DNA of 64,000 nt from Halorhabdus utahensis DSM 12940 (GCF_000023945.1 NC_013158.1:1922001-1986000); one strand, 5' to 3'; shown: positions 27,208 through 36,668, numbered from the stretch's first letter. The notes: generated by a model not told the origin, from the letters alone. Made by a program: numbers and translations.

Positions 27208-27720
27208 GTGCCACTACCACACGTGCATCGAGAGGGCCATGTCGGGGCTGCCTTGCTCGCCTACGCGCCGGTCGGGTTCATCGTCTTCGTCGTGGGCTTC
27301 GAGGGGGCCGCAATGGCCGGAGCAGTCGGGGCCGGTCTCCTCGCCATGGTTCCGGATTACGACCAGCGTGTCCCCGGTATCTCTCACCGCGGAATTACCC
27401 ACACGGTCTGGTTCGCTGCTCTCGTCGGGATCGGGCTCGGTCTCATCGGGCTCGCGATCGGCTCGAATGACGGCATTCTGGCGGCGATCGATCTCGGCGT
27501 GTTCGGATTACTGGTCGGGACGGTCACGATCCTCTCACACATCGCCGCAGACGCTCTCACGCCGATGGGTGTCGAACCATTTGCGCCCGTTCGTAACGAC
27601 CACTACTCCTACGATGTCGCCCGAGCGGCGAATCCGATCGCGAACTATGGACTGTTGGTACTGGGTATCATCGCGACGGGGATCGCACTAGCAGTGGTGA
27701 ACGTCCTTTCGAATATCTGA
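27208..27720 (+). CDS. DUF457 membrane-bound metal-dependent hydrolase family protein
   Basis: 170 residues with a GTG start. There are four or five hydrophobic segments and the family's His/Asp pattern: an N-terminal HVHREGHVGAALLAY, MVPDYDQRVPGISHRGITHT (about 51-70) and LSHIAADALTPMGVEPF (about 110-126). DUF457 (YdjM-like) proteins are integral membrane proteins with a predicted metal site; the substrate is unknown. It is divergent from the AddB-like gene, with a 40-base gap that must hold both promoters. Composition is typical of the chromosome. Confidence 0.8.
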   Translation: MPLPHVHREGHVGAALLAYAPVGFIVFVVGFEGAAMAGAVGAGLLAMVPDYDQRVPGISHRGITHTVWFAALVGIGLGLIGLAIGSNDGILAAIDLGVFGLLVGTVTILSHIAADALTPMGVEPFAPVRNDHYSYDVARAANPIANYGLLVLGIIATGIALAVVNVLSNI

Positions 27721-27781
27721 GAGCCTTGTTCTGATCCAATGGGATCACAAGCTCTCCTGACTGGGAATCAGGTTCGTTCAG

Positions 27782-28144
27782 CTACTCGGGCCGAGAGTCC
27801 GTTACACCCGGATCTTGCCAGTCTTCAGCGTCGTGTTCATCCCACGGGATCAGATATACCCCTTTCTCTGCTCGGTCTTGACAGTCCAAGTCATCCATCA
27901 AATTGTTCCAGCGTGCTTCTATTGTCTCGCCAGGTTGGTCTTCGAGGGATTCGTCAAGCCGGTCGATCAGTAGTTCCTTGTGGCGGGCCCAGCGTTCGCC
28001 GCCATGTTCACCGAAGACGTTTTCGCGCCCTTCGCCCCGAAGAAGGCGAACGAGCGTCGTCACCCGTAACGCACGGTCATCACAAATATCGAACTTCCCC
28101 TCAAGTTGATCGCACATTCGGCCGGCCCAGTCTGATGCACCCAT
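27782..28144 (-). CDS. Hypothetical protein, 120 residues
   Basis: 120 residues, acidic and soluble, with no motif I recognise. It has a His/Arg/Trp-rich middle (GEHGGERWARHKELLIDRL) and an acidic end with LIPWDEHDAEDW. Its codon use looks like real haloarchaeal coding sequence, with third-position GC higher than in the noncoding stretch to its right. No partner gene is close. It faces the gene-poor zone that holds the tRNA-end repeats, so it may belong to an old integrated element. Function unknown. Confidence 0.5.
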   Translation of the reverse strand: MGASDWAGRMCDQLEGKFDICDDRALRVTTLVRLLRGEGRENVFGEHGGERWARHKELLIDRLDESLEDQPGETIEARWNNLMDDLDCQDRAEKGVYLIPWDEHDAEDWQDPGVTDSRPE

Positions 28145-28668
28145 GCCACAATCATCTCAATTTACCCGTATATATTCTCCCCTGGACTACTTTCCGGCAG
28201 TCGTCGAAGTTTGCTAAGTTCAGCGCAAGTCGGTAATCGTGTTGCACGAAAGAACCGGTCTGTTCCATTCAGTCGTGTTTAGATGATGCTTCAAAAGTTC
28301 ACTGTCGCCGCTCACATCTCTGGGATGTCGGGAACTACAATTTTCAAGTCCAGAGCACTGTCTTGATCTCGTCAATCGCCTTAGTGCGACCCCATCTTTG
28401 TCCTTGATGATGCGAGCTCTCTCGGAGTACCGCGCTCATTTGAAATATCCAATCTACCGTTCTGAAATGTCCGAATGATGAATGACACTGATAAGTCATG
28501 AAAACACCCTTCGACCATTCAAAATCGCCCGACTGAAGCCGTATCCTTCCATCGCATGGTTGAACTCCACCCGAGCTACCGATCCGTTTCACTGCCCAAA
28601 ATCACAAAACCGGCGATATGAATCGTCTACCTATTGAAATCGTCGGCCACAGAACCTGCAAAATCTGG
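28145..28668. other. Gene-poor stretch (524 bases)
   Basis: No gene is supported here. An 82-codon frame on the minus strand (28344-28592) has no recognisable motif and unconvincing codon use. Base composition is lower in GC than flanking chromosomal genes. It lies between the unknown 120-residue gene and the tRNA-end repeats, so it is probably decayed mobile DNA. Confidence 0.5.
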
Positions 28669-28692
28669 ATGGGCCCGCTCGGATTGTGAACC
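28669..28692. repeat. tRNA 3'-end-like copy 1 (att-like)
   Basis: A 24-base segment identical to 28790-28813. It nearly matches the 3' end of the CAT-anticodon tRNA at 28925, differing by G for A after GGGCCC and by one inserted G in the T-loop part (GGATTGTGAACC against GGATTTGAACC). It has the orientation expected of an integration scar on the 3' side of that tRNA. Confidence 0.65.
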
Positions 28693-28789
28693 ACGCCCTG
28701 ACGTGCTCGCTTCGCTGTGCGCGTCAGGTCTCATTCAAATCCTCGCTCTTTTAGTAGCGGGCGCTCGCGAGTTTGCTCGCGCCACGCAC

Positions 28790-28813
28790 ATGGGCCCGCT
28801 CGGATTGTGAACC
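28790..28813. repeat. tRNA 3'-end-like copy 2 (att-like)
   Basis: Second exact copy of the 24-base segment, 121 bases from the first and about 134 bases from the tRNA's own 3' end. It shares both differences from the resident tRNA with copy 1, so the two scars derive from one ancestor rather than independently from this tRNA. Between them are GC-rich inverted sequences (GCGCTCGCGAG-type) and a TTCAAATCCTC also seen after copy 2. Confidence 0.65.
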
Positions 28814-28924
28814 GGAGGAAGACATTCCTGCTCGGACCTCCGGTCCTGCGCGGGCTGTGACTCCCAGGGTTCAAATCCTCCCTTTTGTATGCTTCGCTCG
28901 TCACGTCCGTTCCTCGCAGAAGCA

Positions 28925-28999
28925 TGGGCCCACTCGGATTTGAACCAAGGACGAAGCGGTTATGAGCCGCTCTCTCTAACCAGACTGAGATACGGGCCC
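28925..28999 (-). tRNA. tRNA with CAT anticodon (Met elongator or Ile2)
   Basis: 75 bases, intron-free. The 7-bp acceptor stem is GGGCCCG with CGAGTGGGCCCA at the 3' side (one non-Watson-Crick pair), discriminator A. The anticodon stem AGCGG/CCGCT closes the loop CTCATAA, so the anticodon is CAT. The T-arm contains GGTTCAAATCC. CAT can be elongator Met or Ile2, whose C34 is modified to agmatidine in archaea; sequence alone does not let me decide. CCA is not encoded. Its 3' end points toward the defence island, which suits it as an integration site. Confidence 0.9.
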
Positions 29000-29056
29000 T
29001 CATTCCCGATTTTCCATTCCGCGAACTAAACTGTACCGTCTCCGATTGCCGCGACG

Positions 29057-29458
29057 TCACTCCAACGACCCGCCGTCGCCCAACCGCCACACGCCTCGAC
29101 ACCGCCCGTCACCCGCCGCCGCGATGTCGAACCCCAGCGACTCGTAAAACGGCCGCACATCGGTATCGAACTGGGCGACGAGTCGATCCCGCTCCTGCAT
29201 CGCTCGCTCGACGAGCACACTTCCGATCCCCTGATCCCGACGTCGCCGGCGCACGGCCACGTTCACGATTTCCTCGCCGTCGAGTACCACCGCACCGACG
29301 ACTGGCGAACCGTCCTGATCCTCGTCCGGTACAGCGACGAAGACATCCCCACGCTCGATGGCTGTCTGTACCTGGTCGTGGTCGGTCGCCAGGTCGGCCC
29401 CGTCGAGGACGTTCAAGACGCCGACGAGATCGCCATCCTGGGCGGTACGAACCGGCAT
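29057..29458 (-). CDS. GNAT-family N-acetyltransferase
   Basis: 133 residues. The acetyl-CoA-binding motif A is IVNVAVRRRRRDQGIGSVLV (about 65-84; Q/RxxGxG/A form), followed by a helix and VRPFYESLGFDI (motif B), a usual GNAT ending. It starts inside the stop of the SAMP2-like gene (TGATG overlap), so the two are translated from one message. The substrate, protein N-terminus or small molecule, is not predictable. The operon with a ubiquitin-like modifier is notable but proves no joint function. Confidence 0.85.
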   Translation of the reverse strand: MPVRTAQDGDLVGVLNVLDGADLATDHDQVQTAIERGDVFVAVPDEDQDGSPVVGAVVLDGEEIVNVAVRRRRRDQGIGSVLVERAMQERDRLVAQFDTDVRPFYESLGFDIAAAGDGRCRGVWRLGDGGSLE

Positions 29459-29658
29459 CAGCCACCCTTGATCAGCCGGACGATGCGGACGTGTTCGGCG
29501 TCGACCGCTTCGTCCTCGGGCACTGGCCGGTCGTCGACGAGCACCGACACCTCGTGTGGACTCACCTCGAAGTCCGCGAGCAACTCGCCGTAGGTCGTCC
29601 CCGGCTCGATGTCGAACTCGCGCGTGATCTCGTCGACCAGCTCCACCGTGACTTCCAT
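29458..29658 (-). CDS. samp2: SAMP2-like ubiquitin-fold modifier
   Basis: 66 residues from ATG 29658. Longer in-frame starts exist, but the domain begins at MEVTVELVDEITREFDIEPG. It is a beta-grasp protein with LSPHEVSVLVDDRPVPEDEA-like core spacing (here VSPHEVSVLVDDRPVPED) and ends in LIKGG. It closely follows Haloferax SAMP2, which is adenylated by an E1-like enzyme, conjugated to lysines, and supplies sulfur for tRNA thiolation. The C-terminal Gly-Gly is intact. The GNAT gene follows with a TGATG overlap. Confidence 0.9.
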   Translation of the reverse strand: MEVTVELVDEITREFDIEPGTTYGELLADFEVSPHEVSVLVDDRPVPEDEAVDAEHVRIVRLIKGG

Positions 29659-29847
29659 GTTCGTGGGTTCGGCCGGACGGACATGAGCGCTTCGGGGTTC
29701 GTTACTGTCTCTGAGCCGGACGGCCCGCTCACACGTAGCGAGCCTCCGCTTCGTTCGGTCTCGCATCACGCGACCTCCCAGCCACGGTTCGCTCAGCTCT
29801 CCGTTCGCATTTGTCGAGGTTTCACTCACGACGGTCGGTCGACCTCG

Positions 29848-29860
29848 CATGCTTTATCCC
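29848..29860 (+). promoter_or_regulatory. TATA-like element for rfcS
   Basis: GCTTTATCC lies about 25 bases before ATG 29883. That distance would place transcription start at or within a few bases of the ATG, the leaderless arrangement common in haloarchaea. It also supports choosing ATG 29883 over the in-frame start at 29811. Confidence 0.5.
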
Positions 29861-29882
29861 ACCCGGGACCCACCCATCGTCT

Positions 29883-30863
29883 ATGAGCGAGGCCGAGTCA
29901 GCCCGGGCGGGTCGACAGGAAGTCTGGATCGAGAAGTACCGCCCACAAACCCTCGAAGACATCGCGGGCCACGAGGCCATCGTCGAGCGACTGGGCAGCT
30001 ACGTCTCACGCAACGACCTCAGCCACATGCTGTTCGCCGGGCCGGCCGGCGTCGGCAAGACGACCGCTGCGACCGCCATCGCCCGCGAACTCTACGGCGA
30101 GGACTGGGAAGAGAACTTCCTCGAACTCAACGCCTCTGACGAGCGCGGCATCGACGTCGTCCGCGACCGCGTCAAGAGCTTCGCACGCACTTCTTTTGGC
30201 GGCTACGACTACCGAATTATATTTCTCGATGAGGCCGACGCACTCACCGCAGACGCCCAGTCAGCGCTTCGCCGGACGATGGAGCAGTTCTCGAACAACG
30301 TCCGCTTTATCCTCTCGTGTAACTACTCCAGTCAGATCATCGACCCGATCCAGTCTCGATGTGCCGTCTTCCGCTTTTCGCCGCTCGCCGACGAGGCCGT
30401 CGAGGCCCAGATCCGCCAGATCGCCCAAGAGGAAGTCATCGACGTTACCGAGGACGGGATCGAGGCGCTGGTCTACGTCGCCGGCGGCGACATGCGAAAA
30501 GCGATCAACGGGCTCCAGGCCGCCTCGATGTCCGGGGATACAGTCAACGAGGAAGCGGTCTTCGAGATCACGTCGACGGCCCGGCCAGAGGACATCCGCG
30601 AGATGGTCGACCTCGCGCTCGACGGCGACTTCACCGCCGCCCGGTCGCGGCTCGACACCCTGTTGACCGAGGAAGGGATCGCCGGCGGCGACATCATCGA
30701 CCAGCTGCACCGCACTGTCTGGGAGTTCGACCTCTCGGATGCGGCGGCCGTCCGCGTCCTCGACCGTGTCGGTGAAGCCGACTATCGGATCACCGAGGGC
30801 GCGAGCGAACGGATCCAACTCGAAGCCTTGCTCGCCTCACTCGCGCTCGACGGCCGTGACTGA
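29883..30863 (+). CDS. rfcS: Replication factor C small subunit
   Basis: 326 residues. The clamp-loader AAA+ pattern is [20 protein letters not shown], Walker [19 protein letters not shown] (about 50-67), the [16 protein letters not shown] box, Walker [11 protein letters not shown] (about 113-122), sensor 1 [19 protein letters not shown] with the SRC arginine finger, then [13 protein letters not shown] (sensor 2). It loads the PCNA clamp at replication forks. ATG 29883 is chosen because the conserved start and the TATA-like element fit it. No intein is present. A second RFC-like gene lies at 58315-59325. Confidence 0.97.
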   Translation: MSEAESARAGRQEVWIEKYRPQTLEDIAGHEAIVERLGSYVSRNDLSHMLFAGPAGVGKTTAATAIARELYGEDWEENFLELNASDERGIDVVRDRVKSFARTSFGGYDYRIIFLDEADALTADAQSALRRTMEQFSNNVRFILSCNYSSQIIDPIQSRCAVFRFSPLADEAVEAQIRQIAQEEVIDVTEDGIEALVYVAGGDMRKAINGLQAASMSGDTVNEEAVFEITSTARPEDIREMVDLALDGDFTAARSRLDTLLTEEGIAGGDIIDQLHRTVWEFDLSDAAAVRVLDRVGEADYRITEGASERIQLEALLASLALDGRD

Positions 30864-30982
30864 CAGAAATATAAAAAATTGGTGCGGAAAAATTGCGGTG
30901 AGAAGCGGCGACAGACGGTGGTTTTACACCGGATTGACCCTTCCGATAGTTTTTTCATAATTGGAGCTGACATGTACAGTCG

Positions 30983-31621
30983 ATGTCCGCCTTCGACATC
31001 AGGTCCCCCTCCGTCTCCGACGACGGTCTCGGTATTGTCCTCCATCCCGGGCCGTACAAACGGCTCGTGTATCACGTGCTGGGCTTTCCGCTCGGCATCC
31101 TCTCGTTTCTCGGCGTCGTGATCGGTGTCTCGCTCGGGCTCACTCTCTCGGTTCTGTTCGTCGGCATCGCGATCCTCGCCGGGACGGTCGTCCTCCTGCG
31201 TGTCTTCGCGATAGTCGAGGCACGCCTGGCCGCGACATTCCTCGACGAGACGATCCAGTCCCCTCGGAAGCTGGATACCTCCCCTTCGGAGCCCATTTCT
31301 CACGTTCGGAATGCGTGCACAGATGAGCAGACCTGGCGCGCGTGTGCCTTTGCGCTGGTTCGGCTGCCAGTCGGCGTGATCCAGTTCACCGTGGTCGTGA
31401 CGCTCACAGCCCTTTCGCTCGCGCTGGTGACCGCACCGTTGCACTACGATGGCGTTCAACTCTTCCAGTTCGGGCCCTGGTGGCACCTGGGATCGCTTTC
31501 GGAGGCACTGCTTGCCGTTCCGGTCGGCGTGTTGCTCTGGGCGTTCTCGCTGCACGTCTTCGATCTGCTCGGCACGGCCATGGAGCGATTCACACGCACC
31601 TTGTTGACGCCTGTCGAGTAG
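30983..31621 (+). CDS. Four-TM sensor-domain membrane protein
   Basis: 212 residues. Hydrophobic helices lie at about 32-52 and 54-75, then about 122-150 and 180-205, with a short loop of about 40 polar residues in the middle (RKLDTSPSEPISHVR). The layout and the YHVLGFPLGILSFL start match the putative sensor domain family found alone or fused to histidine kinases. Here it is stand-alone. A T-rich TTTTTTCATAAT about 25-30 bases upstream of the ATG could be its TATA region. The signal sensed is unknown. Confidence 0.6.
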   Translation: MSAFDIRSPSVSDDGLGIVLHPGPYKRLVYHVLGFPLGILSFLGVVIGVSLGLTLSVLFVGIAILAGTVVLLRVFAIVEARLAATFLDETIQSPRKLDTSPSEPISHVRNACTDEQTWRACAFALVRLPVGVIQFTVVVTLTALSLALVTAPLHYDGVQLFQFGPWWHLGSLSEALLAVPVGVLLWAFSLHVFDLLGTAMERFTRTLLTPVE

Positions 31622-31798
31622 CCAGACCGACGCTTGCGTGTGTCTCAGACGTCTTCGATCACCGCGTCCCCGAAACCGCCAGGTACGAAACAATGACGCG
31701 GCTGGAGCGCCCGTTTTCGGCCCACGGACACCTTTAGCTGCCCGAACAGCCCCTTCGGAACTGATTTAGGGCCGGACGGGCCACAATACAGTCAACGA

Positions 31799-34579
31799 AT
31801 GAGTGATCTCGAGGAGGAATACCGGCTCGAATACTTCGAGGAGCACGGGTTCCATCGCAAGGAGTGTATGGAGTGTGGGGATCACTTCTGGACGCTCGAC
31901 GGGGCGCGGGAAACCTGCGGTGAACCGCCCTGTGACGAGTACAGCTTTATCGACGATCCCGGATTCGACGAGGCATTCGAACTCGGCGAGATGCGCGAAC
32001 AGTTTCTCTCCTTTTTCGAGGAGCACGATCACGAGCGCATCGACCCCTATCCCGTCGCGGCCAACCGCTGGCGGGAGGACGTCCTCCTGACCCAGGCGTC
32101 GATCTACGACTTTCAGCCACACGTCACTAGCGGCGCGTCGCCGCCGCCGGCGAACCCACTCGCCGTGAGCCAGCCCTGCATTCGGATGCAGGACATCGAC
32201 AACGTCGGCGTCACCGGCCGACACACCATGGCCTTCGAGATGATGGGCCATCACGCGTTCAACGCTGACGAGGGGACCGACTACGCCTACGAGGGCGAGG
32301 TCTACTGGAAGGACGAGTGCGTCGAGTACTGCATGGACTTACTCGCCGAAGTCGGTGCCGACCGCGAGGCTGTGACGCTGATAGAGGACCCCTGGGTCGG
32401 CGGCGGCAACGCCGGACCCGCCTTCGAGGTGATCTACGAGGGCGCGGAACTCGCGACGCTCGTGTTCATGCAGTTCGAGCGCGACCCGGACGGCGATTTC
32501 GAGATGAAGGACGGCAACACCTACAGCCGGATGGATCGCCGGGTCATCGACACCGGCTACGGGCTCGAACGCTGGACCTGGATGTCCCAGGGCACGCCGA
32601 CGGTCTACGAGGCCGTTTACCCCGACATGATCGACTTCCTGACGGACAATGCGGGGATCGATCATACTGCCGACGAGGAGGAGATCGTCCACAAAGCGGC
32701 GAAGCTCTCCGGTCGGATGGATATCGACGAGGCCGAGGACGTCGAGGCTGCCCGCGACGACATCGCCGCGGAGATCGGCGTCGCGACCGACCGCCTCCGC
32801 GAACTCGTCGAACCCCTCGAATCCATCTACGCGATCGCCGACCACAGCCGGACACTCGCGTACATGCTCGGCGACGGGATCGTACCGAGTAACGTCGGCA
32901 CGGGCTATCTCGCGCGGATGGTATTGCGGCGGACGAAACGCCTGGTCGACGAGGTCGGCGTCGACGCCCCGTTGGACGAACTCGTCGACATGCAGGCCGA
33001 ACGGCTTGGGTACGACAACCGCGATACGATCCGGGACATCGTCCGCACGGAGGTCGAGAAGTATCGCGAGACGCTCGACCGCGGCCATCGACGCGTCGAG
33101 CAGTTGGCCGAGGAGTACGCCGACTCCGGCGACCCGATTCCCGCCGACGAACTTGTCGAACTCTATGACAGCCACGGGATGCAGCCCGAGACAGTCGAAC
33201 AGATCGCCGCCGATCGTGGCGTCGCTGTCGAGACGCCCGAGGACTTCTATTCACTGGTTGCCGAGCGCCACGAGGACGCCGAACGCGCCGGGTCGACCGA
33301 GGAAAGCGACACGGACGAGCGTCTCGCCGACCTCCCCGAGACCGAGAAACTCTACTACGACGACCAGACTCGCACCGAGTTCGAGGCGGTCGTTCTCGAC
33401 GTCTTCGAGCGTGCGGACGGGTACGACGTGGTGCTCGATCAGACGATGTTCTACCCGGAAGGCGGGGGCCAGCCCCCGGACCAGGGGACGCTCTCGACGG
33501 ACGACGAGACGGTCGAGGTGACCGACGTCCAGATCCAGGACGGTGTCATCTTACACCGGACAGATGCCGACCCGGGGACGGGCGACTTCGTTCGCGGTCA
33601 GGTCGATGGACGGCGGCGACGACGGCTGATGGCCCATCACACGGCCACCCACATCGTCGTTCACGCCGCCCGGCAGGTTCTCGGCGACCACATCCGCCAG
33701 GCCGGCGCACAGAAGGGAACTGACTCGGCACGCATCGACGTCCGTCACTACGAACCGGTCTCTCGCGCGGCGGTCAAGGAGATCGAGCGGGTCGCCAACG
33801 ATATCGTCACCGACAACGCCCAGGTCACCCAGGAGTGGCCAGATCGCCACGAGGCCGAAGCCGAGTACGGGTTCGATCTCTACCAGGGCGGGATCCCGGC
33901 CGGCGAGCAGATCCGCCTGATCCACGTCGAGGACGACGTCCAGGCCTGTGGCGGGACCCACGTCTCGCGAACGGGCGAAGTCGGGGCGATCAAAATCCGC
34001 TCGACGGAACGCATCCAGGACGGCGTCGTCAGGCTGACGTTCGCCGCCGGCGAGGCCGCCATCGAAGCGACCCAGGCGACCGAGGACGCCCTCTACGAGG
34101 CGGCCGAAGCGTTCGACGTGGATCCGCAGGACGTCCCGGAGACGGCCGAACGCTTCTTCGCGGAGTGGAAAGAACGCGGCAAGGAGATCGAAGCGCTCCG
34201 GGCTGAACTCGCCGAGGTTCGCGCATCGGGCGCAAGCGAGGGCGAGGAAGTCGATCTCGACGGGACGACGGCGGTCGTCCAGCGCGTCGACGGCGAGATG
34301 GACGAGTTACGGGCGACGGCCAACGCGATCGCCGATTCGGGGTCGGTGGCGGTCGTCGGTTCGGCGGCCGACGGCGCGCAGTTCGTCGTGGCCGCACCCG
34401 AGGGTAGCGGTGTCGACGCTGGTTCGGTCGTGAGTGAACTCGCCGATCGCGTCGGCGGCGGTGGCGGCGGTCCCTCGGACTTCGCCCAGGGTGGAGGGCC
34501 GGACGCCGACGCCCTCGATGCGGCACTCGACGCTGCGCCGGACGTCCTGCGGCAGGTCATGCGTCCTTCGGACCGCTGA
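31799..34579 (+). CDS. alaS: Alanyl-tRNA synthetase
   Basis: 926 residues, normal for archaeal AlaRS. The class II catalytic core includes [20 protein letters not shown] (about 122-141) and [13 protein letters not shown]. The editing domain has [17 protein letters not shown] (about 617-633) and the CGGTH motif (about 719-723). The C-terminal C-Ala domain has a Gly-rich [16 protein letters not shown] zinc-type [13 protein letters not shown]...CGEPPC lies near the N-terminus, an archaeal trait. It charges tRNA-Ala and edits Ser or Gly. About 180 bases separate it from the sensor gene. Confidence 0.97.
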   Translation: MSDLEEEYRLEYFEEHGFHRKECMECGDHFWTLDGARETCGEPPCDEYSFIDDPGFDEAFELGEMREQFLSFFEEHDHERIDPYPVAANRWREDVLLTQASIYDFQPHVTSGASPPPANPLAVSQPCIRMQDIDNVGVTGRHTMAFEMMGHHAFNADEGTDYAYEGEVYWKDECVEYCMDLLAEVGADREAVTLIEDPWVGGGNAGPAFEVIYEGAELATLVFMQFERDPDGDFEMKDGNTYSRMDRRVIDTGYGLERWTWMSQGTPTVYEAVYPDMIDFLTDNAGIDHTADEEEIVHKAAKLSGRMDIDEAEDVEAARDDIAAEIGVATDRLRELVEPLESIYAIADHSRTLAYMLGDGIVPSNVGTGYLARMVLRRTKRLVDEVGVDAPLDELVDMQAERLGYDNRDTIRDIVRTEVEKYRETLDRGHRRVEQLAEEYADSGDPIPADELVELYDSHGMQPETVEQIAADRGVAVETPEDFYSLVAERHEDAERAGSTEESDTDERLADLPETEKLYYDDQTRTEFEAVVLDVFERADGYDVVLDQTMFYPEGGGQPPDQGTLSTDDETVEVTDVQIQDGVILHRTDADPGTGDFVRGQVDGRRRRRLMAHHTATHIVVHAARQVLGDHIRQAGAQKGTDSARIDVRHYEPVSRAAVKEIERVANDIVTDNAQVTQEWPDRHEAEAEYGFDLYQGGIPAGEQIRLIHVEDDVQACGGTHVSRTGEVGAIKIRSTERIQDGVVRLTFAAGEAAIEATQATEDALYEAAEAFDVDPQDVPETAERFFAEWKERGKEIEALRAELAEVRASGASEGEEVDLDGTTAVVQRVDGEMDELRATANAIADSGSVAVVGSAADGAQFVVAAPEGSGVDAGSVVSELADRVGGGGGGPSDFAQGGGPDADALDAALDAAPDVLRQVMRPSDR

Positions 34580-34715
34580 TGACGTGTGACTGGTGTTGAC
34601 AGAGGGCTTGTTCACGCTGAGTAAATTGTCTCACCCCTTTACAAGTAACCGGCAACAAATACCGACTGGGTCGGCACGCCGGCCCTCTCCCCCACGAGAT
34701 TGTCAGAGGCACCCC

Positions 34716-34736
34716 GAACTCCTCCCCCCGGAGTTC
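34716..34736. terminator. 7-bp hairpin with C-rich loop after alaS
   Basis: GAACTCC and GGAGTTC pair perfectly around a 7-base TCCCCCC loop, about 140 bases past the alaS stop and 60 bases past the DICT gene stop on the other strand. A run of ten C follows at 34757-34766. It lies between convergent genes, so it may end transcription or stabilise 3' ends, but no T-rich tract follows it on the plus strand. Confidence 0.3.
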
Positions 34737-34795
34737 AGATACGCAGACGGTGTCTACCCCCCCCCCTGATTTCTATTTGGTGGTGTACTGGTCGG

Positions 34796-35545
34796 TTACA
34801 CGTATTGCGTTTCGAGATATCCGAGGATCTCGCGCACCAGTCGTGGTTCGAACGTCCAGTAGCCCCGATACTCGTTGGGCCCGATCTCCTCGGCGACGAG
34901 CGCGGCCATCCGGTTTTCGTCGCCGTTGCCGTCGTGGACAACGAACCACGAATCCTGGAGTTCGGGAGTGGATCCGGCGTGGACCGACAACCTGTCGGCG
35001 AAGGCGGGTGGCTCCCAGCCGCCGACTCCGTACACGTGGACGTCAACCCCCGAGTCGGCTAACGTCCGGTATGCGTCCGCTGTCCCGCGCTCGTCACGCA
35101 ATCGAGAGAGCTGCTGGAACGATGAATGAAGTATGCCGCCATCCGTTTCGAGCGCCAGTGACTCGATATGTCTGGAGATGTGGATCAACAGAAACTTCTG
35201 CTTGTCAGAGACGGTGAAGGTCACGTCCGAGAGGTGGGCAACGACTTCCGGCGTTTCGACCTCCTCGAGCGGGACTGTCCCGGTCACGTATAGATCCGAG
35301 TTGACCAGCAACAGCGTCTCGCTGATCTCGTCCATCTGTGAGATTGCCAGCGATCCGGTCTGCTTGTCGCGCAACAATACAACGTCGCTCGGTGCGTCCG
35401 GATCTTGATTCTCGGTGACGGCGACGTTATCGTTGTCGAACATCCCGTCCAGCATCCGGTAGAGCGGATCAACCGATTCACGGTTGAGGACGGTCACCGA
35501 CTTCTCCCGGTCTTCGACGGCGTCGATGAACGCTGAGATCCCCAT
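34796..35545 (-). CDS. DICT-domain sensory protein
   Basis: About 249 residues from ATG 35545 (MGISAFIDAVEDREKSVTVL). An in-frame ATG at 35593 would add 16 residues that do not look conserved. The haloarchaeal DICT pattern has an N-terminal segment with LLRDKQTGSLAISQMDEISE, then LLLVNSDLYVTGTV, and a C-terminal DICT core with YRTLADSGVDVHVYGVG and a GYWTFEPRLVREILGYLE end. DICT domains are predicted light or small-signal sensors in two-component and cyclase proteins. No output domain is attached. It diverges from the hydrolase gene. Confidence 0.75.
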   Translation of the reverse strand: MGISAFIDAVEDREKSVTVLNRESVDPLYRMLDGMFDNDNVAVTENQDPDAPSDVVLLRDKQTGSLAISQMDEISETLLLVNSDLYVTGTVPLEEVETPEVVAHLSDVTFTVSDKQKFLLIHISRHIESLALETDGGILHSSFQQLSRLRDERGTADAYRTLADSGVDVHVYGVGGWEPPAFADRLSVHAGSTPELQDSWFVVHDGNGDENRMAALVAEEIGPNEYRGYWTFEPRLVREILGYLETQYV

Positions 35546-35646
35546 TAGCCTTGGATTGGGCACGAAGAGATTTAGCTTCGGTGGTCCGCACAACGTTTCC
35601 GTATTGATCCGGCAGTCATTTCTCCGCCCGTCTACACCACTCGGAT

Positions 35647-36423
35647 ATGCCCAGCGTCGACGCGGATGGTGTTTCCCTCCGGTACGAGACCAATGGGTCC
35701 GGGCCGGCTGTCGTCTTCGTCAACGACGTCGGCTTTGGCGCGTGGCTCTGGAGTTACCAGCACGCTGCCGTCGCCGGCCCCTACGAGGCGACCGTCTGGG
35801 ATCTCCGTGGCACCGGCGAGTCCGACGCGCCCGAGGGGCCGTATGCCCTGTCCACGCTCGTCTCGGATCTCGCGGCCGTCGTCTCGGCGACCGGATCCCG
35901 GCGTGTCCATCTGGTCGGGGCCGGACTCGGGGGTGTCATCGCGCTAGAATACGCCCGCCGTCACGACCGGGTCGCAAGCCTCGCCGTCCTCGGGACTGCA
36001 CCGGGGGACGCCGTCGATGAAGATGCCCTCTCGGCCATGGCTGCCCCGACGGACGACCCTGCGGCGCTGGCGGCGTCACTCGACACTGCCTTCGCGCCGG
36101 GCGTCCCCGAGGCCCATCCGGACGTCATCGAGCAGATTGCCGAGTGGCGGGGGACCGACGACGCCGAACCGGCACGCTGGCGAGACCAGCAGGCTGCGTG
36201 GCTCGGGGCTGCGCTCGACGATCTCTACGAGATCACGACGCCGACGCTAGTGATGAGCGGTACTGACGACGCCGTGGTCGATCCCGAGGCGACGGCTCGC
36301 CTCGCCGAGGCACTCCCGCGTGGTGAGCATCGCCGCGTCGAAGGCGGGCACCTCTGTTTCCTTAGCGAGAGCGCGACTGTCTCCGACGAACTGCTCGCGT
36401 GGCTCGACGAACACGCTGACTGA
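35647..36423 (+). CDS. Alpha/beta-hydrolase fold protein lacking the nucleophile Ser
   Basis: 258 residues. Fold landmarks are VVFVNDVGFGAWLW (oxyanion loop), VWDLRGTGESDAP, the nucleophile elbow, MSGTDDAVVDPEATA with the acidic residue, and VEGGHLCFLSES with the His. The elbow reads VGAGLGG (about residues 91-97) where active enzymes have GxSxG, so Gly replaces the catalytic Ser. It is therefore probably not a classical esterase; binding, sensing or altered chemistry are possible. The rest of the fold is intact, with no frameshift. It is divergent from the DICT gene by about 100 bases. Confidence 0.85.
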   Translation: MPSVDADGVSLRYETNGSGPAVVFVNDVGFGAWLWSYQHAAVAGPYEATVWDLRGTGESDAPEGPYALSTLVSDLAAVVSATGSRRVHLVGAGLGGVIALEYARRHDRVASLAVLGTAPGDAVDEDALSAMAAPTDDPAALAASLDTAFAPGVPEAHPDVIEQIAEWRGTDDAEPARWRDQQAAWLGAALDDLYEITTPTLVMSGTDDAVVDPEATARLAEALPRGEHRRVEGGHLCFLSESATVSDELLAWLDEHAD

Positions 36424-36503
36424 GAACACGCGATCGCGATCGGTCGATGTCGGAACGGGGACTCACTGCCGAGCGGGGACTGTGCGGGCGGACGAACCGG
36501 CAG

Positions 36504-36668
36504 TCACTCGATGCCTTCGACGTTTAGGTCGTCTTCGACCGTCTCGAGCCACTCCCCGTCCGCCAGCTCCGTCATCTGCTCGCGAAAGTCGTCCTCACAG
36601 AGGCCGACCGTGACGCCGTCTTTCTCGACCGCGACGTCCGCGTCGCGGTCGCAGTAGTGACACTGCAT
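36504..36668 (-). CDS. Small two-Cys-pair zinc-binding-type protein
   Basis: 54 residues from ATG 36668. It starts MQCHYCDRDADVAVEKDGV, so it has C-x2-C, then LCEDDFREQM with a further Cys, followed by ELADGEWLETVEDDLNVEG. It looks like one of the many tiny haloarchaeal Cys-rich proteins; three visible cysteines plus His could bind zinc. The longer upstream reading frame is a shadow of the intergenic region. Function unknown. Confidence 0.7.
   Translation of the reverse strand: MQCHYCDRDADVAVEKDGVTVGLCEDDFREQMTELADGEWLETVEDDLNVEGIE

Noticed and set aside
28344-28592. 82-codon minus-strand frame in the gene-poor stretch
   Set aside because: No motif, no ribosome-binding or TATA signal, and composition like the flanking noncoding DNA.
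28793-28870. A second, degenerate tRNA gene
   Set aside because: Only the 3' T-arm-like end is present; no anticodon stem or 5' acceptor can be paired.
34757-34766. Run of ten C as a regulatory tract
   Set aside because: A simple homopolymer between convergent genes with no promoter context; possibly a slippage-prone site but nothing supports a function.
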